Shown here: piece after piece, positions 17,525 to 26,631 of the stretch
How positions within the stretch are numbered: position 1 is the first letter of the stretch
How the letters are laid out: every line of letters starts with the position of its first letter
Origin: Gemmata sp.
GTDB lineage: Bacteria; Planctomycetota; Planctomycetia; Gemmatales; Gemmataceae
Length of the DNA stretch: 64,000 nucleotides
Assembly (NCBI GenBank): GCA_025055115.1
Contig: JANWYJ010000064.1
Span: forward strand, 36,022 to 100,021
Direction: 5' to 3'
Position numbers and translations under genes: made by a program
Notes under the pieces: model-generated
Databases searched by the model: none
Told to the model about the DNA's origin: nothing
What the model saw: the letters and a program-made list of their open reading frames with translations, nothing else

Positions 17525-17672
17525 CAGCCCACGTCGCCCCAGCCGTTCTCCAGCCCACGTCGCCCCAGCCGTTCTCCAGCCCACGTCGCCCCAGCCGTTC
17601 TCCCAGAAGCGATTTCATCCTCCTTTCCCGCTGATGGCGGCGTCGGCCCCAGCCCACGTCGCCCCAGCCGTT
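17525..17672. repeat. 26-bp tandem repeat, three perfect copies plus one detached
   Basis: The unit CAGCCCACGTCGCCCCAGCC plus GTTCTC occurs at 17525-17550, 17551-17576 and 17577-17602 without mismatch. A 23-base part returns at 17650-17672. It lies in the 17245-17783 spacer, which contains no supported gene. Confidence 0.95.
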
Positions 17673-17753
17673 GCCCCCTCTCCCGACGCCCCGGCCCGAG
17701 GCGTACCGACGGCCGGGGGGCCGAGCTGGGCCATCAAGCTATCTTCCCCAGCC

Positions 17754-17796
17754 GCCAAGCTTTACAGCCGCTCACGCCAAGCTTTACAGCCGCTCA
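17754..17796. repeat. 21-bp duplication of the stop end of the 101-aa gene
   Basis: GCCAAGCTTTACAGCCGCTCA occurs at 17754-17774 and 17776-17796 with no mismatch. The right copy holds the stop (17784-17786) and last codons of the minus-strand gene. Confidence 0.93.
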
Positions 17797-18089
17797 ACTT
17801 TGGTATTCTCGTCAATCGCGATACTGCTCAGTTCACCGTTGGGTTTGAGGAACCGCACCACGGGTACCACCAAGTCATCCTCTTTGACCCGCTCGGTGGT
17901 GATACCCGTTTCCAAATAGGCGATCTCGCGGAATTCCCCGGTGGCCTGCGCCGTCCACGTTCTGGCCCCCACACGGACTTTTTGTGTGACCTGAATTTTT
18001 TCGCCGGGCCGTAGTGAGCGGAGTAACTCCACCTGGGCTGGGTCAAGCCGTCGTGTGGGGAGAACGATCTTTTCGGGTACGGCTGTCAT
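17784..18089 (-). CDS. Unknown 101-residue protein translationally coupled to ilvN
   Basis: The ATG at 18087-18089 overlaps the ilvN stop as ATGA, and GGAGGG sits just upstream inside ilvN. The product (MTAVPEKIVLPTRRLDPAQV ... IDENTKVERL) has no signal peptide. It looks beta-rich in the middle (GEKIQVTQKVRVGARTWTAQ) with conserved-looking turns. I do not recognise the family. Coupling to ilvN suggests stoichiometric expression with the acetolactate synthase regulatory subunit, but a catalytic or regulatory role is not shown. Confidence 0.75.
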   Translation of the reverse strand: MTAVPEKIVLPTRRLDPAQVELLRSLRPGEKIQVTQKVRVGARTWTAQATGEFREIAYLETGITTERVKEDDLVVPVVRFLKPNGELSSIAIDENTKVERL

Positions 18090-18592
18090 GTTCCCTCCGC
18101 TGCGACTTGCGGCTTGGGTTCGCCGCGGACTAAAGCAATTCGTCCGGTGCGTGCTAATTCGAGAATTCCATAGGGCCGCATCAGGTCGATGAAGGCTTCC
18201 ACCTTCCCTTCGGTGCCGCTGATTTCGATCATGACGTTGGCGTGCTGAATGTCCACCACCCGGCCACGAAAACTCTCGGTCAGTTGGAACACCTCCGGCC
18301 GCTGCGCCGCGGTGCATTTCACCTTAATGAGCATCAGGTCGCGTTCGACGAAGTTTTCAGAACTGATGTCGTCGACACGAACCACAGTGACGATCTTATC
18401 AAGCTGTTTGCGGACCTGGTCCAGAACCTGATCGTCGCCATGAACGACAAAGGTCATTCGGGAGAGGTTGTGGGTTTCGGTTTCGCCCACCGCAAGGCTG
18501 TCGATATTGAAGCCACGCGAATGGAGCATTCCGGCGATCGTGGCGAGAACACCTGGTTGATTCTGAACCAAAGCGGATAGCACATGCCGCAT
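18086..18592 (-). CDS. ilvN: Acetolactate synthase small (regulatory) subunit
   Basis: 168 residues, the usual IlvN/IlvH length. It begins RHVLSALVQNQPGVLATIAG, an ACT-domain start, continues GFNIDSLAVGETE and LSRMTFVVHGDD, and carries the second domain VDDISSENFVERDLMLIKV and MIEISGTEGKVEAFIDLMRPYG. The subunit binds valine and activates the large subunit in branched-chain amino acid synthesis. ilvB is not in this window. The downstream 101-aa gene overlaps by four bases. Confidence 0.96.
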   Translation of the reverse strand: MRHVLSALVQNQPGVLATIAGMLHSRGFNIDSLAVGETETHNLSRMTFVVHGDDQVLDQVRKQLDKIVTVVRVDDISSENFVERDLMLIKVKCTAAQRPEVFQLTESFRGRVVDIQHANVMIEISGTEGKVEAFIDLMRPYGILELARTGRIALVRGEPKPQVAAEGT

Positions 18593-18706
18593 GAGTCAAT
18601 TCACCCCTCCACATGAGAACGACGCATCGTTGTGATGATAGAGACCGTCCGCAAGGCTTCAACGGGGGTTGATGGAGCAACAGACTGTGCATCCTCAACC
18701 CGTCAA

Positions 18707-18762
18707 CAGCACACCGTTTGGTGGCTCGCAGTCACAGCGCACCGTTTGGTGGCTCGGAGTCA
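18707..18762. repeat. 28-bp tandem duplication of the GT87 gene end
   Basis: 18707-18734 and 18735-18762 are contiguous 28-bp copies with 26 identities. The minus-strand stop at 18732-18734 lies at the junction, and the right copy encodes the last nine residues. Confidence 0.93.
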
Positions 18763-20090
18763 GCAGGGTTGGTGGTGGCTCGAGGTGGCGAGTCTGTAGC
18801 GTGCGGGCTGTCGTGGGCCGGGCAGATAACCGTCAGCACGAATAACGCTACCAAAGCATAGGTCAGCACGGCGAAAAAGGTAATATTCACCACAGGTTTG
18901 ATGGGATCGTGCTGCATATTCACCATCGCCTGGGCTTGTGATGGCCCCACGGCTAAAGCCACAAAGAAGTAATCGGGCATCCAAAGCGGTATGAGAACGA
19001 GCCACAGGAGGATTCGGAGGCTTCCGCTGGGCCAGCGCAGCCACAGCAGGGCCGCAGGAAGTAACAACAAGATAAAGTAGTGTGACCATGTGATCGGACT
19101 GACCAAGAGCATCCCAACGATGGCAGTTGCGAAAGCCCGATCGCGTGTCGCCACCGAATAGGAACGCCACGCAACCCACACCACGACCGCCGTAATAACC
19201 AGACGGGATAACCAGATCAACAGTCGCGCAGCCTCGGGCTGAGTGGACCACGTAATAATCTTTTGCGCTGGGTGGGGATCGAATATGCGTAACCAAAAAG
19301 CTGTGATGGAGATATTCCACCCAGAGGTTTGGTATTTCTGGAGGGAGGGAACCACCACGTCGATGTAAGTTCGGAAAGTCGCGATACCGAATACAGCTAG
19401 CGCCAATCCGTTGACAGCAAGAAATGTTGCAACCCCCGTGGCCAGCCCACGCCAACGACGCGTGCAAAAAAAGTAGGCCAAAAGAAAAGCCGGATAGAGT
19501 TTCAAGCCCGCGGCGATCCCCACGGCGACCCCAGCCCAGCCGATGCGATCGTGTCGATCGGCCCACCACGCGAGGGTGATGAAAAACACAAGCAGAATAT
19601 TCAACTGTCCCAGAAACAACTGCAAATACAGTGGATGAAACAGAAGCAGTAAACTGAGCGCGGGCAAAAGCGACCACGGCGACAGGGGGAATTTCAGCTC
19701 CCATAAAATTATCACAATACTAATGAGAAATAGTGGGAATGTCACCACATTCCACAGGAAATGAGCATCACGATAGGGCAAATGACCAAACGGCAGCGCG
19801 ATCATCACCGAGGCCGGCGGGTGGGCATTCCAGGAGAGGATCATTCCCATTCCCTCTTTGAGCAAAACCCCGGTGTGGCGGAGCATGGCTTGGGTTTGCT
19901 CGGCGTAAACCGGAGTACCCGCTAGGTAGTTGCGTGCGGAGAGCCACTCCTGAAGAAAGTCAAAGTAATAATTCTCGGCGGGACGGAACGCGAGGATGAA
20001 ACGCGGACCGAACCACACGCCGACCACGACCGCGACAACGCCCCAAACGATGATCCGAGCAGGTGGCCAGGTAGTTGTTGCCGGTGGCAT
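18732..20090 (-). CDS. GT87-type (DUF2029) polyprenyl-phosphate-dependent glycosyltransferase
   Basis: 452 residues with about ten hydrophobic segments. After the first transmembrane helix comes YYFDFLQEWLSARNYLAGTPVY, the acidic loop typical of GT-C/GT87 enzymes. Later segments include LGQLNILLVFFITLAWWADR and GLKLYPAFLLAYFF, characteristic of DUF2029. GGGAG precedes the ATG. Such enzymes move mannose or related sugars from a lipid carrier at the membrane. The acceptor is unknown. The C-terminal tail is Pro/Thr-rich. Confidence 0.85.
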   Translation of the reverse strand: MPPATTTWPPARIIVWGVVAVVVGVWFGPRFILAFRPAENYYFDFLQEWLSARNYLAGTPVYAEQTQAMLRHTGVLLKEGMGMILSWNAHPPASVMIALPFGHLPYRDAHFLWNVVTFPLFLISIVIILWELKFPLSPWSLLPALSLLLLFHPLYLQLFLGQLNILLVFFITLAWWADRHDRIGWAGVAVGIAAGLKLYPAFLLAYFFCTRRWRGLATGVATFLAVNGLALAVFGIATFRTYIDVVVPSLQKYQTSGWNISITAFWLRIFDPHPAQKIITWSTQPEAARLLIWLSRLVITAVVVWVAWRSYSVATRDRAFATAIVGMLLVSPITWSHYFILLLLPAALLWLRWPSGSLRILLWLVLIPLWMPDYFFVALAVGPSQAQAMVNMQHDPIKPVVNITFFAVLTYALVALFVLTVICPAHDSPHATDSPPRATTNPADSEPPNGAL

Positions 20091-20204
20091 GATGAACTCC
20101 CAAAAGTCGGACTCACATTAACATTAGGCTACATCATGAGGGAAATCATCAAAACTTTGGTGTGCTCAGAGGCACGCTCTGGCTGGAGATGATAAACGCA
20201 CGAT

Positions 20205-20347
20205 CAAAAATTCTCACGTCAGGAGAAATCCACCCAAAAATTTTCACGTCAGGAGAAATCTGCCGAATCGGTCGCTCGGCCCGTGGCGAATCGATTCATG
20301 GCGAATCGATTCATCGCGTCCGTATCGGCATCTTCATCGGCATCTTC
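20205..20347. repeat. Run of three unrelated tandem duplications
   Basis: A 26-bp pair at 20205-20230 and 20235-20260 has 25 identities and contains TCACGTCAGGAGAAATC. A perfect 15-bp tandem GGCGAATCGATTCAT lies at 20285-20314. A perfect 12-bp tandem ATCGGCATCTTC lies at 20324-20347. The 20091-20490 spacer is divergent and gene-free, and must hold promoters for both flanking genes. Confidence 0.88.
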
Positions 20348-20490
20348 TTTCAGATGAGGCCATAATCTGTGTTGCACAGAAAACCCCGTTCGATCGACTT
20401 CCCGACGGCCAATCGCCCTTGCGCATGATAGATTTGACCTAATCGCGTTGCGTGGAACAATTGGGTTTTGCCGCGACGCGGGAGTGGAGG

Positions 20491-22071
20491 ATGAGGCTCG
20501 TGAAACGTCCCCTGCGGCTGCGCGGCATCAGCGGCGACATCAAGGGGCGGGTTTGGGAATCGGATACACTCCTGCGGGCCGGCCGGCTCGGCTCGCTCGA
20601 AATCGTCTTAGACGACAGCTCCGTCAGTCGCCGGCACGCGGAGATTCGCCATCATGACGACGGCTGGTACGTTCGTGACCTGGAAAGCACCAATGGCACC
20701 TATGTCAATGGGGTTCGGATTGGTCCTGGTGAGCAGCCGCTGAAGGCACGCGACATCGTCCAGTTCGGCAAGGTTGCCTTCATTGTGGAAATGACCGAGG
20801 CCATGCCCGACGGGCCGCCGTCGAATCAGCACGTCATTGCCGCGACCCACTCCACGTTTGAAGAAGGTATCCGCCGCTTAGCCTACGACCGCAACCACAT
20901 GCCGCGGCCTGGTGAGCAACTCGAAGCGTTGCTGCGGGCGGGCCAACACTTCGTCAACCTGCATAGTGAAGATCAACTCCTCAATGCGGTTCTCAACGAT
21001 GCCGTCAGCGTCTTGGAAGCCCAACGCGGGGCTATTGTGCTGGCTGAAGGCAGCGGCACCGAACCAAAACTCCGCCTCAGAGCCTTAGCCACAGGTCAGG
21101 GCGAACCACCCGGACGTTTTCATTATTCCAAAAAGCTGGCCACCCGCTGCTTCACCAGCGGTGTATCCCTTCTGTACAGCACCCTCACCGGCGACGAAGG
21201 CACCCAAGCTTCCCAAAGCATCACCGATGGCGCCATGGCCAGTGTCATGTGTGTGCTGCTCCGCACCCCGCGCAAGCGGTTGGGCGTGTTGCACCTGGAT
21301 CGGTCGTTTTGGCAAAAACCCTTCACAGAAGACGACTTATATCTCGCCGACGCTCTCGCCGCCCACGTTTCGGCGGCCATCGAAAGTGCCCAATTACTGC
21401 GACGGCAGAAAGAACAGTTCCTCAAAACCGTCACGGTTCTCGCCCAAGCCGTCGAACTCCGCGACGACTACACCGGCAACCACACGCAGCGGGTCACACG
21501 CTACGCCACACTGCTGGCCCAACGGCTGGAATTGCCCGAAGATCAGCTGGAGTTGATCAAACTCGGCGGTCCGCTCCACGACATTGGCAAAATCGGTATC
21601 GACGACGCCATCCTCCGCAAACCCGGCCGCCTGACACCAGAAGAATACGAAATCATGAAAACCCACACCCTCAAAGGTGCGGAAATTCTTTCGTCCATTC
21701 CCGAAATGGAACCGATTATCCCCATCGTTCGCAGCCACCATGAACGCTGGGATGGGGGGGGGTATCCCGATGGTCTGGTCGGTCCGGCGATTCCCCTGTT
21801 GGCCCGGATTGTCGCTGTCGCGGATGCCTTTGACGCTATGACCTCGCACCGGCCGTATCACGAGAATCAACGCGGCAAATCGCCCGCCTGGGCGTTCGCG
21901 GAAGTGGAGCGGCAACTGGGCAAACAATTCGATCCGGTCGTCGGCGGCGCTTTCCTCGCCATCCGCAACGAAGTCCTTCAGGCCATGCTGGAACTGCTGC
22001 CCGACGTTCAACTCGATATGGCCGAACCGGTTACAGCGGCTGGCCACTACGTCGCCGACCCCCGGGGCTGA
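20491..22071 (+). CDS. FHA-GAF-HD-GYP signalling protein (c-di-GMP phosphodiesterase type)
   Basis: The ATG at 20491 lies behind GGAGTGGAGG and gives 526 residues; a GTG at 20452 is the alternative. The FHA domain spans about residues 10-95 (SLEIVLDDSSVSRRHAEIRH, DLESTNGTYVNGVRI). A GAF domain lies at about 150-310 (QLLNAVLNDAVSVLEAQRGA). The HD-GYP domain has HTQRVTRYATLLAQ, GGPLHDIGKIGID and HHERWDGGGYPDGL, with metal-binding residues intact. FHA binds phosphothreonine, so kinase input to c-di-GMP breakdown is likely (inference). It stands alone, divergent from the GT87 gene. Confidence 0.93.
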   Translation: MRLVKRPLRLRGISGDIKGRVWESDTLLRAGRLGSLEIVLDDSSVSRRHAEIRHHDDGWYVRDLESTNGTYVNGVRIGPGEQPLKARDIVQFGKVAFIVEMTEAMPDGPPSNQHVIAATHSTFEEGIRRLAYDRNHMPRPGEQLEALLRAGQHFVNLHSEDQLLNAVLNDAVSVLEAQRGAIVLAEGSGTEPKLRLRALATGQGEPPGRFHYSKKLATRCFTSGVSLLYSTLTGDEGTQASQSITDGAMASVMCVLLRTPRKRLGVLHLDRSFWQKPFTEDDLYLADALAAHVSAAIESAQLLRRQKEQFLKTVTVLAQAVELRDDYTGNHTQRVTRYATLLAQRLELPEDQLELIKLGGPLHDIGKIGIDDAILRKPGRLTPEEYEIMKTHTLKGAEILSSIPEMEPIIPIVRSHHERWDGGGYPDGLVGPAIPLLARIVAVADAFDAMTSHRPYHENQRGKSPAWAFAEVERQLGKQFDPVVGGAFLAIRNEVLQAMLELLPDVQLDMAEPVTAAGHYVADPRG

Positions 22072-22138
22072 GTCGCTGCGGACCATGGGGCGCAGTCGCT
22101 CCGAGGCATTCCCACAAACCACTTTGTCGCATGATTCA

Positions 22139-22166
22139 CACAGTCGGTATCGCCGTACCGACTGTG
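22139..22166. terminator. Perfect 11-bp hairpin between convergent genes
   Basis: CACAGTCGGTA (22139-22149) pairs perfectly with TACCGACTGTG (22156-22166) around the loop TCGCCG. It sits between the convergent HD-GYP and fusA genes, about 70 bp after the former. No T run follows, so a bidirectional terminator is likely but unproven. Confidence 0.55.
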
Positions 22167-22200
22167 GGCCAGCAGGGACTCCGAGGAGAGAAAAAAGGGA

Positions 22201-22393
22201 GTCGGTGCGGAAAGTCCGGGGGATTGGGTGGAGAGGGGTTGTTCGCGGTGCTCAACAGTGTAGGCAAGCTGCGTCGGTGCGGAAAGTCCGGGGGATTGGG
22301 TGTTGCGAGGAGGAAGCGTAAGCGTTGCTGAATCAATCAGCGTTGCTGAATAACCTTGGTTTGGTCGGTGCGGAAAGTCCGGGGGATTGGGCG
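22201..22393. repeat. Three 30-bp direct repeats between HD-GYP gene and fusA
   Basis: GTCGGTGCGGAAAGTCCGGG followed by GGATTGGG occurs at 22201-22230, 22273-22302 and 22364-22393 almost unchanged. A 13-bp pair AGCGTTGCTGAAT lies at 22321 and 22339. Offsets of the main unit are 72 and 91 bp. The 22072-22463 spacer has no supported gene. Confidence 0.95.
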
Positions 22394-22463
22394 GGGAGGG
22401 AGCGGCGAGCGACCTGGGAAGACTTCCCAGGTCGCCCCATGGCGGGTCAAGGAATAGGGGGGG

Positions 22464-24626
22464 CTACTTCTTTTTGGCGTCGGGTTTGGGGATATCGGCC
22501 AATTCGAGCGGCACCGGGGCGTAGTGGCTGAACTCCATGGAGAAGCTGGCTTGACCTTTGGTGGCACTGCGCAGGTCGCTGGTGTAACCAAAGAGGTTGG
22601 CCAGTGGGACTTTCGCCACCACCGTGGCCACCCCCTTATCCTCACTGGTTTCTTCGATGATCCCCCGTTTGCTACTGATATTGCCGGTGATCTGCCCTTG
22701 GTATTCCTTGGGCGAAACCACCACAACTTTCATAATCGGTTCGAGCAATTGAATGCCGGCCTTCTCCTGGGCTTCGCGGAAGGCTTCGAGAGCGCACAGG
22801 AAGAAGGCATCTTGCGAAGAGTCCACTTCGTGATATTTCCCGAAGTGCAGGTCGAACTCCAGATCGACAAACGGGAACGGATACTTGTACCCTTTTTTGG
22901 CTCCTTCGCGTAACCCCTCTTCCACGCTGGGGATATATTCTTTGGGGATCGCACCTTGGGTGATGTTGTTGACAAAGTAGATATTGTTGGGGTCCGGCTT
23001 GATCTTCGGGTCGTTGAGTTCCTCGATTTGCCGGATTTTCTCCTCGATCTGTTCGGGGGTCAGGGGTGTGTATTTGACGTTGATGACGGCGAATTTGCCG
23101 CGACCACCGGTTTGCTTGATGAACTTGTATTCCAAATCGACCTGGCGGGCGAGCGTTTGCCGGTAGGCGACGCGCGGTTTGCCCAGTTGGATCAATTCCG
23201 TGTTTTCTTGAGGAATTCCCAAAGCACGTTTGAGTTTTTCGATGGAGATTTCCAGGTGCAACTCGCCCATCCCTGAAAGGATGGTTTCCTTGGTTTCTTC
23301 ATCGGTGTGGGCTTTGAGTGTGGGGTCGTCGCGCACCAGGCGGCTGAGCGCTTCGCCGACTTTGCCGGCATCGAGCGTTTTGGCGAAGCTGAGCGATTGT
23401 GAAATGACCGGTTTGGGGAACTGGATGGCCTCCAGCGCCACGGGGTTTTCTGGGTCGCAGAGGGTATTGCCAGTGAAGGTCTCTTTCAGGCCAATGCCCG
23501 CGATAATATCACCCGGGCCGGCTTTTTCCAACTCGATGCGTTTGTCGCCCATCATCCGGTAGAAGCGGGCGATGCGCTCTTTCTTGCCGTTGCTGGTGTT
23601 GAGATAGGTTTCGCCCGGCTTCATCTCCCCGGAGTAGATGCGGATGTAGACGAGGTCGCCGGTGGGTTCAGCGACCGTCTTAAACGCTAACGCCGCCAGG
23701 GGTTCCTTCGGGTCGGGCTTGCGGGTGACCACGTCTTTAGTCTTCGGATGAATCCCTTCAACCGGGGGACGATCGAGGGGGCTGGGCAAACAATCCACGA
23801 TCAGGTCCAACAGGTGTTGAACCCCGTGGAAGTTCTTGCTGCTGCCGCAGTGGACGGGCGTGAAAACGCCTTCGAGTGTCCCTTTGCGAAGCGCTTTGCG
23901 GATAAGGTCTTCGGGAACGTCTTTGCCTTCGAGAATCAGCTCGGTGATCTCATCGCTGACTGCGGAGATGGCATCGAGCATCTGTTCGCGGCGTTTCGTC
24001 GCTTCCTCCAAGTATTTGTCGGGAATATCGTTCACGAAGAATTTCCGGTTGGTCTTATCGTTGAGGTCGCGGGTGATGAGCTTCATCTGGATGAGGTCGA
24101 TAATCCCTTCCAGCGAAGTATCTTGCCCCGCGGGGATGGTGACCGCCACCGGATTGGCCCCGAGTTTGGTTTTCATCTGCTCGACACAGCCCCAGAAGTC
24201 GGCCCCCATGCGGTCGAGCTTGTTTACGTAGGCCAAGCGGGGCACTTTGTACTTATTCGCTTGTCGCCAAACGGTTTCCGACTGCACTTCCACCCCACCT
24301 TTGGCGCAGAAGACGCCCACGGCCCCATCCAACACCCGCAAGCTCCGCTCCACTTCCGCGGTGAAGTCCACGTGGCCCGGGGTATCGATGATGTTGATGG
24401 TCACCGGTTGGCCGGTCCGGTCGGCCCAGTCGACCGAAACGGCGGCGGAGTTGATGGTGATGCCTTTTTGCCGTTCGAGAGGGTCGAAGTCGGTGGTCGT
24501 ATCCCCCGTGTCGACATCGCCCACTTTGTGTTTGGTGCCGCTATAGTACAGAATCCGCTCGGTGGTGGTGGTTTTGCCCGCGTCCACGTGAGCCATGATT
24601 CCGATATTGCGTACTCGGTCGAGCAT
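22464..24626 (-). CDS. fusA: Elongation factor G
   Basis: The family start is the ATG at 24626 (MLDRVRNIGIMAHVDAGKTT), giving 720 residues, slightly longer than typical. GTPase motifs are GIMAHVDAGKTTT, DTPGHVDF and VNKLDRMGADF. Domains II to V follow through ITGNISSKRGIIEE and FGYTSDLRSATKGQASFSM. An insertion-like acidic helix (EQIEEKIRQIEELNDPK) sits in domain IV, and a short Lys-rich tail ends the protein. EF-G drives ribosomal translocation. It is not next to tuf or rpsG/rpsL, so it may be an extra copy. Other copies cannot be judged here. Confidence 0.95.
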   Translation of the reverse strand: MLDRVRNIGIMAHVDAGKTTTTERILYYSGTKHKVGDVDTGDTTTDFDPLERQKGITINSAAVSVDWADRTGQPVTINIIDTPGHVDFTAEVERSLRVLDGAVGVFCAKGGVEVQSETVWRQANKYKVPRLAYVNKLDRMGADFWGCVEQMKTKLGANPVAVTIPAGQDTSLEGIIDLIQMKLITRDLNDKTNRKFFVNDIPDKYLEEATKRREQMLDAISAVSDEITELILEGKDVPEDLIRKALRKGTLEGVFTPVHCGSSKNFHGVQHLLDLIVDCLPSPLDRPPVEGIHPKTKDVVTRKPDPKEPLAALAFKTVAEPTGDLVYIRIYSGEMKPGETYLNTSNGKKERIARFYRMMGDKRIELEKAGPGDIIAGIGLKETFTGNTLCDPENPVALEAIQFPKPVISQSLSFAKTLDAGKVGEALSRLVRDDPTLKAHTDEETKETILSGMGELHLEISIEKLKRALGIPQENTELIQLGKPRVAYRQTLARQVDLEYKFIKQTGGRGKFAVINVKYTPLTPEQIEEKIRQIEELNDPKIKPDPNNIYFVNNITQGAIPKEYIPSVEEGLREGAKKGYKYPFPFVDLEFDLHFGKYHEVDSSQDAFFLCALEAFREAQEKAGIQLLEPIMKVVVVSPKEYQGQITGNISSKRGIIEETSEDKGVATVVAKVPLANLFGYTSDLRSATKGQASFSMEFSHYAPVPLELADIPKPDAKKK

Positions 24627-25023
24627 CGTCGTTGTCACCGGGGAAAAACCGGCTCCTTCACCTACAAGAGAAATAAACTGAGCCGCCTCCGCGGGCGGCT
24701 TGACATTCCGACACAAGTGGGAGGGATTGGGTGTGTCACTACTGAACCCCTTCCCGTCATCTTACTCCCTGGGAAGGGATACAGACCGCAGTGATACTAT
24801 ATCGTATCGCAGAATGAAGAAACGTCCATACCGATTGAATGAAGCCTCTGTGAAGGCGGAGCGAATTCTGTGCCGTCGTGATCACGCCCAGCTTGACGGT
24901 AGCGGAAGCTGAGCCGCCAAAGGAAGGTGGCGTGAACTCTATGCTGTCGTGATCGCTGGTCCATCATCCGTGACCGGCATGCCAGGGGCGTGTTGGGAAG
25001 GCGGTGCGAATCCGACGTCGCGA

Positions 25024-25215
25024 TGATCAGACTGATAGGCTGATCAGACTGATAAGCTGATGAAACCTGTTGGAACTACCTAAGATCGCATGATGCGAAT
25101 GCTGCGTCGTCATGATCGGTGCGAATGCTGCGTCGTCATGATCGGACTGATAGGGGTATCGAAGTCAGTGCCTTCAGCGTGGGGAGGGCTGTGTATTCGG
25201 CGTCGTCATGATCGG
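25024..25215. repeat. Clustered tandem repeats leading into the alpha/beta hydrolase start
   Basis: TGATCAGACTGATA repeats with a 17-bp period from 25024. A perfect 26-bp tandem (TGCGAATGCTGCGTCGTCAT plus GATCGG) occupies 25094-25119 and 25120-25145. A third partial copy, CGTCGTCATGATCGG at 25201-25215, contains the ATG (25208) of the next gene. The 24627-25023 part of the spacer has weaker repeats of GTCGTGATC and no supported gene. Confidence 0.85.
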
Positions 25216-26425
25216 GTCGCGAATCCAAACTCTGACTGTTGCGTTACTTATGCTGATGGTCGCACTGGGCAGCACTCCCCTGATAGCGGTCGCCGGCCGC
25301 ACGCGCCAGACCCGACGGGTGGCCCTGCGCCGCAGTGCCGCGGCGGTGTTGTTCCTCTCGGGTGGCCTGGGAATCACCAGCACGCTGAGCGGCGCAGTCG
25401 ATGGGATCAGCGGTGGGGCATTCGTGATGCTGGCCACAGTTGCCGGCTTGGTGTTCGTCTGGAGCTGTAAGGCATGCTCGGGGTTGCCCTCCGCGGATGG
25501 GGCCGCGGCAGCAGTTGGGGCCGTGACAGCCGTTTCTTCACATCTCGTTTCTTCGCATATCATTGTGCAGCAAGAACTTGCGTGCACCAATACGAGCACG
25601 CCGTCCGATACGCTCGAAGATGAGTATGTTCGGTTACTGATTCAGTTGGTCACTCGCTGCGATCTCCGCATTCCGCGGCCGGAAGCCCGAGCCACGCGGG
25701 CACAAGTTCAACAATGGCTCGAATTGATTGCCGAATCTGCCGATTACCGCCACGTCGGGCGTGGTAGTGGTCGGCAATGGCGACACCTCCTGATCGGCCG
25801 GCTGAATCCGAATCACCTGTACAGTTATCATCCACCGGCCAAGGAAGCGGGGCCATGTCGGGGCTTGTTGGTCTTTCTCCACGGACACGGCCTGAATTAT
25901 CTTTTTGTGTTGCATGCACTTCGGCCGATTTGTGACGCACTGCGCCTGATTCTGCTGATGCCGTCGTTCGGCTATGGGAACTGGGAAGCTCCCGGGGGGG
26001 TGGAAGCGATCCTCCAGGCGGTGGAATGGGGCCTCCGCCGTTGGAATGGGAACTCCCCCCGGGTGCTGCTCGCAGGATTGTCGCAAGGGGGGGCTGGGGT
26101 GAGCCGGGCGGCGCGGCAGCAGCCGACGCGATTTACCGGATTGGTCTTCATTTCGGCAACGATGGAACTGAGCGTGATCGGTTCCCCCGAGTTCGCCTCA
26201 GGCTGGCACGGACGACCGGTACTGGTGATTCAAGGGGAACAAGATGCCAACGTTCGCCCAGCCGCGGTGACCGCGGCGACACAACGGATGACCGCCGACG
26301 GGGTGTTGGTCACCGAATACCGGGTGCCCCACGCCGGGCACTTCCTGTTTTTTGCTCAATCGGCGGAACTGGCTGAACGGATTATCGACTGGGCGCAACC
26401 TCTTTTGGAGCCGTCATCGTCATAA
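25208..26425 (+). CDS. Membrane-anchored or secreted alpha/beta hydrolase
   Basis: 405 residues. The N-terminus (MIGSRIQTLTVALLMLMVAL) is a signal or anchor, and a second hydrophobic stretch follows (FVMLATVAGLVFVWS). The hydrolase domain starts near residue 210: LLVFLHGHGLNYLF gives the oxyanion region, LLAGLSQGGAGVS the nucleophile elbow, VLVIQGEQDANV the Asp, and RVPHAGHFLFF the His. This fits a carboxylesterase or phospholipase-like enzyme. The substrate is unknown. No ribosome site is obvious before 25208, so the start is uncertain. Confidence 0.8.
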   Translation: MIGSRIQTLTVALLMLMVALGSTPLIAVAGRTRQTRRVALRRSAAAVLFLSGGLGITSTLSGAVDGISGGAFVMLATVAGLVFVWSCKACSGLPSADGAAAAVGAVTAVSSHLVSSHIIVQQELACTNTSTPSDTLEDEYVRLLIQLVTRCDLRIPRPEARATRAQVQQWLELIAESADYRHVGRGSGRQWRHLLIGRLNPNHLYSYHPPAKEAGPCRGLLVFLHGHGLNYLFVLHALRPICDALRLILLMPSFGYGNWEAPGGVEAILQAVEWGLRRWNGNSPRVLLAGLSQGGAGVSRAARQQPTRFTGLVFISATMELSVIGSPEFASGWHGRPVLVIQGEQDANVRPAAVTAATQRMTADGVLVTEYRVPHAGHFLFFAQSAELAERIIDWAQPLLEPSSS

Positions 26426-26475
26426 GTTGAACTTGATATGAGACTTGCGGCGATGACGGCCCGGCTGCACAAACC

Positions 26476-26566
26476 GTGATCATCCGCCACGGGCGCCTGC
26501 GGGTGGTATTGTCGTCCGCGGAACGTCACTGCATGCTGAAATCGGCAAGTGATCATCCGCCACGGG
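26476..26566. repeat. 18-bp direct repeat between convergent genes, 73-bp offset
   Basis: GTGATCATCCGCCACGGG is perfectly repeated at 26476-26493 and 26549-26566, in the spacer between the hydrolase and the aldehyde dehydrogenase gene ends. Confidence 0.85.
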
Positions 26567-26631
26567 GCCAGGATGACCACAGCTACGACCACCACGGATC
26601 CCGGCGTCTGCCGTGAGGGCCTTCGCCGGGG

